This document shows positions 7,834 through 14,748 of a stretch of DNA of 47,475 nt, in pieces. How positions within the stretch are numbered: the stretch's first letter is position 1; each line of letters starts with the position of its first letter. The notes under the pieces were generated by a model, which was not told where the DNA came from, did not search any database, and saw only the letters and a program-made list of their open reading frames with translations. The position numbers and the translations under genes were made by a program. Origin of the DNA: VRUE01 sp035712345 (GTDB lineage Bacteria; Actinomycetota; Thermoleophilia; Solirubrobacterales; 70-9); contig DASTAY010000054.1 in assembly GCA_035712345.1 (NCBI GenBank), positions 1 through 47,475 on the forward strand. Direction: 5' to 3'.

Positions 7834-8148
7834 ATGCGGCTCGCCAATCTTGCTGTCCTCGTCCTCGCCGGCGGCCTGCTGTTCGGTTGCGGCGGGTCGG
7901 GCGATTCGGGCACGACCGGCCCCCACCGGGAGCGGATGGCGCCCAGCGCAGCCATGGCCCGCTCGACGGCGAAGATGCGCGCGTCCTGGATGGCCAGCCC
8001 GGCCTGCAGGCACCCGCACGGGGCATCGCGCTGGGGCTGCTCGGTCGGCCCCTACCGCTGCCAGGCGGTGGTCAGCGGCCGCGGCTGGTCGGTCGACTGC
8101 GCCAGGCACGGCCGCTCGATTCCGTTCACGGTTCGGCCCCGGAGGTAG
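7834..8148 (+). CDS. Small Cys-containing lipoprotein, unknown function
   Basis: 104 residues beginning 13 bases after the ThiF-like gene. A signal peptide ends in LLFGC, a good lipobox with Cys19 as the lipid anchor, followed by a Gly/Ser linker. The mature part has Cys58, Cys69, Cys76 and Cys89, enough for two disulfides. Codon third positions are strongly G/C, as in neighbouring genes, which supports real coding. I do not recognise a family. Its 3' end overlaps the convergent TMEM175-like gene by 23 bases. Confidence 0.6.
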   Translation: MRLANLAVLVLAGGLLFGCGGSGDSGTTGPHRERMAPSAAMARSTAKMRASWMASPACRHPHGASRWGCSVGPYRCQAVVSGRGWSVDCARHGRSIPFTVRPRR

Positions 8149-8482
8149 CGCGCCTGACGAGGTGCCGCGAGGGATCGAGGAAGAGCAGGAACCAGAGGTA
8201 GGCGGCGAAGGCGGCGACTTCGGCGAAGAAGCGGTGGTGGACGACCCAGAAGCGCCCGATCACGGCGAAGCTGAGCGCGAAGGCGAGCAGGTTGTCCCAG
8301 AGGTCGAAGAGTTCGCTGGTCAGATCGGCGGCCGACAGCCCCTTATTGACCGTCAGGTTCAGCACCAGCAGCGTTATCGCGATCGAGAAGACGCCGTCGC
8401 TGAAGGCGACGATCCGACCGAACTCGATCTCGTTCTCCTCGCGCCGCTTCGCCGGCTCCGCTCTCGCCACCCCGCGGATCAT
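8126..8482 (-). CDS. TMEM175/DUF1211-family channel, C-terminally truncated
   Basis: 118 residues, against roughly 190-200 usual for bacterial TMEM175 (DUF1211) potassium channels. The hallmark first helix RIVAFSDGVFSI (23-34) is intact and is followed by LLVLNLTV and the FWVVHHRFF segment. The conserved second half is missing: after AEVAAFAAYLW the protein ends in a short basic tail. It may be a decayed gene or a half-size subunit. The ATG at 8482 has no clear ribosome site, and a GTG at 8470 is possible. Its end overlaps the convergent lipoprotein gene. Confidence 0.6.
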   Translation of the reverse strand: MIRGVARAEPAKRREENEIEFGRIVAFSDGVFSIAITLLVLNLTVNKGLSAADLTSELFDLWDNLLAFALSFAVIGRFWVVHHRFFAEVAAFAAYLWFLLFLDPSRHLVRRATSGAEP

Positions 8483-8520
8483 CGCCGCCGGCCGCGACGG
8501 AACCGAATCCCGACTCCTTT

Positions 8521-8526
8521 TAGAAT
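8521..8526 (+). promoter_or_regulatory. -10 element of the tRNA-Thr gene
   Basis: TAGAAT ends 11 bases before the tRNA 5' end, the right distance for initiation just upstream. No convincing -35 is seen. Confidence 0.4.
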
Positions 8527-8537
8527 CCCCCGGGCAG

Positions 8538-8610
8538 GCCGGCGTAGCTCAGTTGGTAGAGCACTTCATTCGTAATGAAGGGGTCCCCGGTTCAAGTCCG
8601 GGCGTCGGCT
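8538..8610 (+). tRNA. tRNA-Thr (anticodon CGT)
   Basis: A complete cloverleaf can be drawn. The acceptor GCCGGCG pairs with CGTCGGC with one G-T wobble. The D arm is GCTC...GAGC, the anticodon stem CTTCA/TGAAG encloses TTCGTAA with anticodon CGT at 8571-8573, and the T arm is CCCGG TTCAAGT CCGGG. Discriminator base is T. The CCA end is not encoded. Confidence 0.95.
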
Positions 8611-8632
8611 TCTCGGCCCAGCCTCCCAGGCC

Positions 8633-9400
8633 TTACTTCTTCTTCTGGCGCCGTTCGAGGACTTCGCCGAAGGCTTTCTCGATTTCGGTGGTGAGGGAGA
8701 GGCGGAAGGTGGCGTTGAGGGCGTCGAAGGCGAGGGGGCGGAGGCGGCCGATCGCGGCGATGATCTCCTCCCAGCCGTCCTCCGGGCGGCCCGCTTCGTC
8801 GAAGGGCTTCCAGACTTCGTCGACGAAGAGCTCGACGAAGGTGCGGGCGGAGGACTGGGCGTTGCGGCTCAGCTTCTCGATCGCGGCGAGGGCGGCGGGG
8901 AGCTCGATGCCCATCGCCGTCACTTCCTCGGCGGCGCGGATCAGGGCCGGGCTCGGGGCTTCGTAGCGCTCTTCGCCGAGATCGACGAGGAGGCCGAGTT
9001 TCTTCGCTTTCTCGATCAGGCGGTCGTCGTCGGCGCCGAACTTCTCGACCAGCTCCGCGCGGCTGTAGACCTCGGGGGCCTCGGTCGCGAAGGGGGCGGT
9101 GACGGCCTGGCGCAGGCCGACGAACCGATCGGCGTCCGCCCCGTGCTCGCCGATCAGGCGCGAGATCGCGCTCAGCTTGAAGCCCTCTGCCTGCATCTCC
9201 TGGATCAGGCGCAGGCGGGCGACGTGCTCGGCGCCGTAGTAGCCGATCCGCGCCCGCACCTCCGGCGGCGGCAGCAGGCCACGCGACTGGTGGTTGCGGA
9301 TGTTCCGCACCGACATCCCGGTCTCGTAGGCGAGCTGCTCGACCGTCAGGTTCGCCTCCGAATCCAGCGCATTTGCGGCGGCTTTCTCCCTCTTCGCCAC
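8633..9400 (-). CDS. MerR-family transcriptional regulator
   Basis: 255 residues from the GTG at 9400. The frame continues to an ATG at 9460, but that would place the 9425-9444 operator-like palindrome inside the coding sequence. The N-terminal winged helix is MerR-type (TVEQLAYETGMSVRNIRNHQ, then ARIGYYGAEHVARLRLIQEM). The rest is a roughly 160-residue helical effector domain with no clustered cysteines, which argues against a classical metal sensor. It is divergent from the 616-residue membrane protein, its most likely target. Confidence 0.82.
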   Translation of the reverse strand: MAKREKAAANALDSEANLTVEQLAYETGMSVRNIRNHQSRGLLPPPEVRARIGYYGAEHVARLRLIQEMQAEGFKLSAISRLIGEHGADADRFVGLRQAVTAPFATEAPEVYSRAELVEKFGADDDRLIEKAKKLGLLVDLGEERYEAPSPALIRAAEEVTAMGIELPAALAAIEKLSRNAQSSARTFVELFVDEVWKPFDEAGRPEDGWEEIIAAIGRLRPLAFDALNATFRLSLTTEIEKAFGEVLERRQKKK

Positions 9401-9424
9401 GGCTGAAAGTCTAGCCTCTTGAAT

Positions 9425-9444
9425 GTAACCTCGTTTGAGGTAAC
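9425..9444. promoter_or_regulatory. Operator-like palindrome between MerR and membrane protein genes
   Basis: GTAACCTC (9425-9432), GTTT, GAGGTAAC (9437-9444) is a perfect 8-4-8 inverted repeat. TTGAAT lies immediately before it on the plus strand (9419-9424) and T/A-rich sequence follows at 9445-9453. A 20-base element lying between -35 and -10 fits how MerR regulators act on promoters with long spacers. Confidence 0.6.
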
Positions 9445-9489
9445 GTTTATTAGGGAACAAGCTTCTGGCAATCCACCCAAGGACCTCCC

Positions 9490-11340
9490 ATGGACCTCAC
9501 CCTCGCAACGATCTCCGCGGCAGCCTCGGCGCCTCCGGCCGGAGGCGCCGAAATCGGTCAGATCGTGATCGCGACGGCGGCCGCGATGGTCGTCACCGCC
9601 GCCCTCCTCTACCTCGGCCTCGGCCACCGCAGCGGCCGCACCCGGATCCTGCAGCGGCTCGCCGACCATGGCGAAAAGGCCTCCGGCTTCCCCGGCTGGG
9701 TCGCCTTCCCCTCCGCCGTCGCCACCGTCTCCCTGCTGACCGCGGTATTCGGGATGTACTGGGACATCTCGATCCACATCGACCAGGGACGGGACCCCGG
9801 CCCGCTGGCCAACCCGGCCCACTACTTCATCCTCGCCGGCCTCTTCGGCATCTTCAGCGCCGGCTTCTTCGCGATGGTGCTGCCGAAGGGACGGCCCAGC
9901 CGCGTCGCCGTCCGCATCGGCCGCGACTGGTGGGCGCCGCTCGGCGGCGTCCTGATCTGCGCCTGCGGCGCCTTCTCGCTGATTGGCTTCCCGCTCGACG
10001 ACATGTGGCACCGGCTCTTCGGCCAGGACGTGACCCTCTGGGGGCCGACGCACCTGATGCTGATCGGCGGCGCCGCGATGACCCTGGTCGGGATCGCCGT
10101 CCTCTCGGTCGAGGGGATGCGGGCCAAGGCCGCGGCCGAGGTCCCGGTCCAGGAGCTCGTCCACACCCGCCTCGCCCGGGCGATCGCCCTCACCGGCGGG
10201 CTGATGCTCGGCCTCTCGACCTTCCAGGCCGAGTTCGACTTCGGCGTCCCTCAGTTCCAGCTGATCTTCCAGCCGCTGCTGCTGATGGTCGCCGCGGGGA
10301 TCGGCCTGGTGCTGGCGCGTGTCTACGCGGGACGCGGCGCGGCGCTCGGCGCCGCCGTCTTCTTCATCGTCCTGCGCGGCGGGCTGGCGCTCCTGGTCGG
10401 CCCCATCATCGGCCAGACGACCCCCCACTTCCCGCTCTACCTGGCCGAGGCGCTGGTGGTCGAGGCGGTCGCGCTCTTCGTTTCGACGAAACGGCCGCTC
10501 GCCTTCGGTCTCGCCTGCGGGGCCGGGATCGGCACGATCGGGCTCGGCGCCGAGTGGGCCTGGTCGCACCTCTGGATGACTCTGCCCTGGCCCGGCGCGG
10601 CGTTCCCGGAAGCGGCCCTGGTCGGCTTCGCGGCCGCGGTCGCCGGCTCCGCGCTCGGTGCCTGGATCGGCGCCCACCTCGACCCCGAGCCGCGCGCCGA
10701 GCGCTCGCCGCTGCTGCGCCGGGCGGCGGTCTGCAGCGCGATGGTCATCGCGGCGCTGGTCGGCTACGGCCTCTACACCTCGCCGCAGCACGGCGTCAGC
10801 GCCCGGGTGGCCCTGCATGACGTCGGCGGCAGGAACGGCCGCGAAGTCGAAGCCACGATCCGGCTGAACCCGACCGACGCCGCCGCGGGCGCCGAGTGGT
10901 TCGACGTCACCGCCTGGCAGGGCGGCGGCCTCGTCGTCGATCCGCTGAAGGGCGTCGCCCCCGGCGTCTACCGCACGACCGAGCCGATCCCGGTCTACGG
11001 CAACTGGAAGGCGATGGTCCGCCTGCACGAGGGCAACTCGCTGACGGCGCTGCCGATCTACCTGCCCCGCGACGCTGCGATCCCGGTCGGCGAAGTCCCC
11101 GCTCCTGCGCACTTCACCCGCACCTTCGGCAACGAGCACGAGCTGCTGCAGCGTGAGCAGAAGGGCGGCAGTCCCCTGCTCGTCGCGATCGCCTACTCGA
11201 CGGTGGCCGCGATCACGCTTTCCCTGCTGGCCCTCCTGGCCTGGGCGCTGCACCGACTCTCGGTCGGCGTGCGCCCGGCACCGCGACGGCGGCGCCTGCG
11301 GGTCGGCGGCCTCGGCTACCACCACGGCGGCGGCAGGTGA
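9490..11340 (+). CDS. Polytopic membrane protein with C-terminal extracytoplasmic domain
   Basis: 616 residues, family not recognised. About ten hydrophobic helices span residues 20-430. Histidine- and acid-bearing loops include MYWDISIHIDQGRDPG, LDDMWHRLFGQD and LWGPTHLML, which could bind metal or heme. Residues about 440-555 are a soluble beta-rich domain (EWFDVTAWQGGG, GVYRTTEPIPVYGNWKAMVR) that resembles YtkA/CopC-like domains by eye. A final helix and basic tail follow. The ATG at 9490 has GGACCTCCC before it. It is divergent from the MerR gene and translationally coupled to the small gene at 11337. Confidence 0.6.
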   Translation: MDLTLATISAAASAPPAGGAEIGQIVIATAAAMVVTAALLYLGLGHRSGRTRILQRLADHGEKASGFPGWVAFPSAVATVSLLTAVFGMYWDISIHIDQGRDPGPLANPAHYFILAGLFGIFSAGFFAMVLPKGRPSRVAVRIGRDWWAPLGGVLICACGAFSLIGFPLDDMWHRLFGQDVTLWGPTHLMLIGGAAMTLVGIAVLSVEGMRAKAAAEVPVQELVHTRLARAIALTGGLMLGLSTFQAEFDFGVPQFQLIFQPLLLMVAAGIGLVLARVYAGRGAALGAAVFFIVLRGGLALLVGPIIGQTTPHFPLYLAEALVVEAVALFVSTKRPLAFGLACGAGIGTIGLGAEWAWSHLWMTLPWPGAAFPEAALVGFAAAVAGSALGAWIGAHLDPEPRAERSPLLRRAAVCSAMVIAALVGYGLYTSPQHGVSARVALHDVGGRNGREVEATIRLNPTDAAAGAEWFDVTAWQGGGLVVDPLKGVAPGVYRTTEPIPVYGNWKAMVRLHEGNSLTALPIYLPRDAAIPVGEVPAPAHFTRTFGNEHELLQREQKGGSPLLVAIAYSTVAAITLSLLALLAWALHRLSVGVRPAPRRRRLRVGGLGYHHGGGR

Positions 11341-11474
11341 TCCTGCCGCTCGCCCATCACAACGCGATCGTCGCGCTGCCCGTCTTCGCCCCGGCGATCG
11401 TGGTCATCCTCGTCCTCATCGTCCACCATCTGCGCGAGCGCCGGCACTGGGACGAGGAGGAGTCGGAGGGCTAG
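11337..11474 (+). CDS. 45-residue single-span membrane protein
   Basis: The GTG start overlaps the stop of the preceding gene (GTGA), so translation is coupled. One hydrophobic helix (IVVILVLIVHHL) is followed by a charged tail (RERRHWDEEESEG). The N-terminal part has LPLAHHNAIVALPVF. Codon third positions are almost all G/C. It is probably a small subunit or partner of the large membrane protein. No family recognised. Confidence 0.6.
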   Translation: MILPLAHHNAIVALPVFAPAIVVILVLIVHHLRERRHWDEEESEG

Positions 11475-11477
11475 CGC

Positions 11478-11520
11478 CGAGACCGCAAACCCGTCCTCTA
11501 CACGGGCTCTTGCGGTCTCG
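11478..11520. terminator. Nested bidirectional terminator sharing its outer stem with 2279-2327
   Basis: The outer stem CGAGACCGCAA (11478-11488) pairs perfectly with TTGCGGTCTCG (11510-11520). The inner CCCGT (11490-11494) pairs with ACGGG (11502-11506). It lies between convergent genes and overlaps the end of the SprT-like gene. The outer stem is the same sequence as at 2279-2327. Confidence 0.7.
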
Positions 11521-12043
11521 CGATTCGAGGACCTGGATTCGGGGCGAACGTCGCCTCGATCGCCTCGGCATAAGGTCCGTGGAGGGTCGCGCGGGGTGGC
11601 GGAATCTCGAGGCCGTAGGCCTCCCGCATCGCTCGCGCGAGGGTCCGCTTGAAGGTGGGGCCGTGCCAGGCGTGGGGTTCCGCGGCGCGACCGACGTGGA
11701 GGTGTACCAGCTCGTGCAGGAGGGTCTCCAGGACGTCGCCGCGGCGGATGCCGGGATAGGCGGTGACCGAGAGGCGGAACTCGCTCGGGACGGCGAAGCC
11801 GAGGCGGTTGGGTCGCTTGCCGGCGCGGCGAACCTTCAGCTGGGGTGCCGAGCGCGCCAGCGGCCCATCGGCGAAGACGGACAGCTCGCGCAGGCGGCCC
11901 ATCTCCTCGTCGAGGGCGACGCCGGCCACGGTGTAATAGGAGCGCGGTCGGGGTCGCGCCGGCGGCTTGCGGGCGGGAGGCCGCGAGGCGGCGGCGGTGG
12001 TGGATCGGCGCCACCGCCTCCTCAGACCTGGCAACGCGGGCAC
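11498..12043 (-). CDS. SprT-like zinc metalloprotein
   Basis: 181 residues. An HELVH metal-binding motif (TLLHELVHLHVG) is followed by HAWHGPTFKRTL, the arrangement of SprT/WLM-like metallopeptidases, a family with roles in DNA-protein crosslink repair. The N-terminal 35 residues are basic and Pro-rich. The ATG at 12043 overlaps the end of the Nei-type gene by 22 bases, suggesting a two-gene DNA repair operon. The stop codon falls in the terminator loop. Proteolytic activity is inferred from the motif only. Confidence 0.72.
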   Translation of the reverse strand: MPALPGLRRRWRRSTTAAASRPPARKPPARPRPRSYYTVAGVALDEEMGRLRELSVFADGPLARSAPQLKVRRAGKRPNRLGFAVPSEFRLSVTAYPGIRRGDVLETLLHELVHLHVGRAAEPHAWHGPTFKRTLARAMREAYGLEIPPPRATLHGPYAEAIEATFAPNPGPRIARPQEPV

Positions 12044-12780
12044 CAGTAGGTGGTCCGGTTGTCGTCGCCCTGACCGCGCGAGGAGAGCGGGCCGCGGCAG
12101 CGGGGGCAGGCGCCCTGCCGGCGCCGGTAGACCTCGTGTGGATGGCGGCCGCTCTTCACGGCCTCCAGCATCAGGCCTCGAGCGGCGGCAAGGACGGCCC
12201 GCAGCTCCTCTTCGGAGAGCTCGCCGACCGGCCGCCAGGGATCGACGCCGGCGGCGAAGCAGGCCTCGCTCTTGAAGATGTTGCCGATGCCGGCGACCAG
12301 GCGCTGGTCGAGCAGGGCGTCGCCGAGGCCGCGGGTCGGATCGGCGCGCAGCGCCGCGACGACAGCGTCCTCGTCGAACTGCTCGGCGAGGATGTCCGGG
12401 CCGAGGCCGGTGATCCGCGGGTGGCGGCGCAGGCGGGGCGTCGTCATCACCTCCAAGGTCGTGCCGCCGAACTGGACCGCGTCCCAGCCGCCGCCGGATA
12501 GGACCGCCCAGGCGGAAGCGCGCGGTCGCCGCCAGCGGGCGCCGTGGCGGTAGACGTGCCAGCCGCCGTTCATCCCCAGGTGGCTGTGCAGGGAAAGCTC
12601 GCCGAAGAAGAGCAGGAGGTGCTTGCCCCGCGCTTCCACCCCCTCGAGGCGCCGTCCGTCGAGGCGTTCGATCCCGGCCGCCTTGCCACGAGGGTGAGGC
12701 GCGGTCGCCGCGATGGTCTCGCTGACGATCGTCTGCTCGAACCGCCGCGCCAGCCGCAGGATCGTGTCCCCCTCTGCCAC
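12022..12780 (-). CDS. Fpg/Nei-family DNA glycosylase with Ala in place of catalytic Pro
   Basis: 252 residues from the GTG at 12780. It starts (M)AEGDTILRLARR, matching the PEGDT start of endonuclease VIII-type enzymes except that residue 2 is Ala (GCA) instead of the usual nucleophile Pro. Other conserved parts are present: RGKHLLLFF with the conserved Lys, HLGMNGGW, LDQRLVAGIGNIFKSE (the H2TH region), and a C-terminal zinc finger with Cys225, Cys228, Cys247 and Cys250. It would excise oxidised bases and nick DNA. An N-terminal amine of Ala might still serve, as Val does in vertebrate NEIL3. Confidence 0.85.
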   Translation of the reverse strand: MAEGDTILRLARRFEQTIVSETIAATAPHPRGKAAGIERLDGRRLEGVEARGKHLLLFFGELSLHSHLGMNGGWHVYRHGARWRRPRASAWAVLSGGGWDAVQFGGTTLEVMTTPRLRRHPRITGLGPDILAEQFDEDAVVAALRADPTRGLGDALLDQRLVAGIGNIFKSEACFAAGVDPWRPVGELSEEELRAVLAAARGLMLEAVKSGRHPHEVYRRRQGACPRCRGPLSSRGQGDDNRTTYWCPRCQV

Positions 12781-12810
12781 TCCCCCATCATCGCGAACCG
12801 CCCCCTCCCG

Positions 12811-12863
12811 CCGAACTGCATCAAATTTCCGGCCCAGCAGGTAGGAAATTTGATGCAGTTCGG
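12811..12863. repeat. Perfect 20-bp palindrome between divergent genes
   Basis: CCGAACTGCATCAAATTTCC at 12811-12830 is repeated in inverse at 12844-12863 with a 13-base loop. It is less GC-rich than its surroundings. It lies between the Nei-type start (12780) and the next start (12889), so it may be an operator, a hairpin in either 5' leader, or a small palindromic repeat element. Confidence 0.75.
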
Positions 12864-12888
12864 GTGGTGGTGGGTAGGAGAGGGGGCA

Positions 12889-13284
12889 ATGTTCAGGCGT
12901 AGGCGCATGGATCCGAAGGCCCGGCGGGTGGCGATGCAGATCGGGGGCAGCCGGGTGGCGCTGGGGACGGCGATCTTCCTGGGGACGCGGCCGGTGCTGC
13001 GGGCGATGCGGTTCCCGGAGCCGGGGCCGACCGGGGTGGCGCTGGCGAAACTCGGCGGCGGCAGGGACATCGGGATCGGGGTCCTCACCCTCGCCTCTCT
13101 GTCGGACCCGGACCGGCTGCGGACGGTGATGCTGGCCTCGAACCTCTGCGACCTCGCCGACGCGGCGGCCTTTGCCTTCGCCGCCCGCGACCCGCAGATG
13201 CGCCTGCCGACGGTCAGCGGCGTCCTCTCCGGCAGCGCCGCCGCAGCGGCAGGCTTCTGGGCCTGGCGCCGCCTCGGCGACTAG
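12889..13284 (+). CDS. Small predicted membrane protein (DUF4267-like)
   Basis: 131 residues. The ATG follows GGAGAGGGGG. There are about four hydrophobic segments with little else: SRVALGTAIFLGTRPVLR, LGGGRDIGIGVLTLAS, ASNLCDLADAAAFAFA and VSGVLSGSAAAAAGFWAW. The GGGRDIGIG segment recalls DUF4267-type proteins. Function unknown. Longer upstream frame is not supported because it runs through the palindrome. Confidence 0.6.
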   Translation: MFRRRRMDPKARRVAMQIGGSRVALGTAIFLGTRPVLRAMRFPEPGPTGVALAKLGGGRDIGIGVLTLASLSDPDRLRTVMLASNLCDLADAAAFAFAARDPQMRLPTVSGVLSGSAAAAAGFWAWRRLGD

Positions 13285-13292
13285 CTCGACGC

Positions 13293-13338
13293 CGTTCCCA
13301 CCCTTTGGGATCCCAGAGGAACCAAATGGGTGGAAACG
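13293..13338. terminator. Hairpin between convergent genes upstream of clpP end
   Basis: CGTTCCCACCCTTTGG (13293-13308) is complementary to CCAAATGGGTGGAAACG (13322-13338) apart from one bulge and one mismatch. It starts 8 bases after the plus-strand stop and ends 10 bases before the clpP stop. No U-tract. Confidence 0.65.
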
Positions 13339-13348
13339 ATGACGCGCG

Positions 13349-13963
13349 CTAGCCGATCAGCGCCGGCTCGCCGGCCTGGAACTCGTGGGACTCGATCACC
13401 CGGTCGATCAGCCCGTACTCGACCGCGTCGGGCGGCTGGAAGAATTTGTCGCGTTCCATGTCGCGGTGGATCTGCTCGGGCGACTGTCCCGTGTGCTTGA
13501 CGTAGATCCCGTCGAGGCGCTCGCGCAGCTCGAGGATCTCTTTGGCGTGGATCTCGATGTCGGTCGACTGGCCTTCGAAGCCGCCGCTCGGCTGATGGAT
13601 GAGGATGCGGCTGTTGGGCAGCGCCATCCGTTTGCCCGCCGCTCCGCCGGTGAGGATCAAGGAGCCGGCCGACATCGCGATCCCGTAACAGATCGTCTGC
13701 ACGTCCGGCTTGACGAACTGCATCGTGTCGTAAATCGCCAGGCCGGCGTAGGCGGAGCCACCCGGGGAGTTGATGTAGAGGCTGACGTCCTTGTCGGGGT
13801 CCTCGGCCTCGAGGTGCAGCAACTGGGCGATGATCAGGTTGGCGAGGTCCTCGGTGACGGGTTCACCCAGGAAGATGATCCGCTGCGCGAGCAGGCGGCT
13901 GTAGATGTCGAAGGAGCGCTCGCCGCGAGCGGTCTGCTCGACGACCATCGGTACCAGTGGCAT
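13349..13963 (-). CDS. clpP: ATP-dependent Clp protease proteolytic subunit
   Basis: 204 residues. ClpP assembles into a tetradecameric chamber that degrades proteins fed by ClpX/ClpC ATPases. The serine protease triad is visible: Ser98 in YGIAMSAGS, His123 in ILIHQP and Asp172 in ERDKFF. The SPGGS oxyanion segment is at 66-70. Start ATG 13963 has GGAGG seven bases upstream. It stands alone here without clpX, and its N-terminus (MPLVPMVVEQTARGERSFD) is of ordinary length. Confidence 0.96.
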   Translation of the reverse strand: MPLVPMVVEQTARGERSFDIYSRLLAQRIIFLGEPVTEDLANLIIAQLLHLEAEDPDKDVSLYINSPGGSAYAGLAIYDTMQFVKPDVQTICYGIAMSAGSLILTGGAAGKRMALPNSRILIHQPSGGFEGQSTDIEIHAKEILELRERLDGIYVKHTGQSPEQIHRDMERDKFFQPPDAVEYGLIDRVIESHEFQAGEPALIG

Positions 13964-14027
13964 AGGGCCTCCAATCCAGGGTTGCTTGCCTACACCGTAG
14001 TCAGCCGCGGCGCTCGGCCGCTCGCCC

Positions 14028-14732
<705 letters not shown>

Positions 14733-14748
14733 GAGGTCACCATTAGCT

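Noticed and set aside
8611..8632. Second tRNA or CCA end after tRNA-Thr
   Set aside because: No CCA is encoded and no further cloverleaf can be drawn before the MerR gene stop.
9401..9460. Longer MerR protein starting at the ATG at 9460
   Set aside because: It would include the operator-like palindrome as coding sequence; the GTG at 9400 fits the MerR domain better, although this is not certain.
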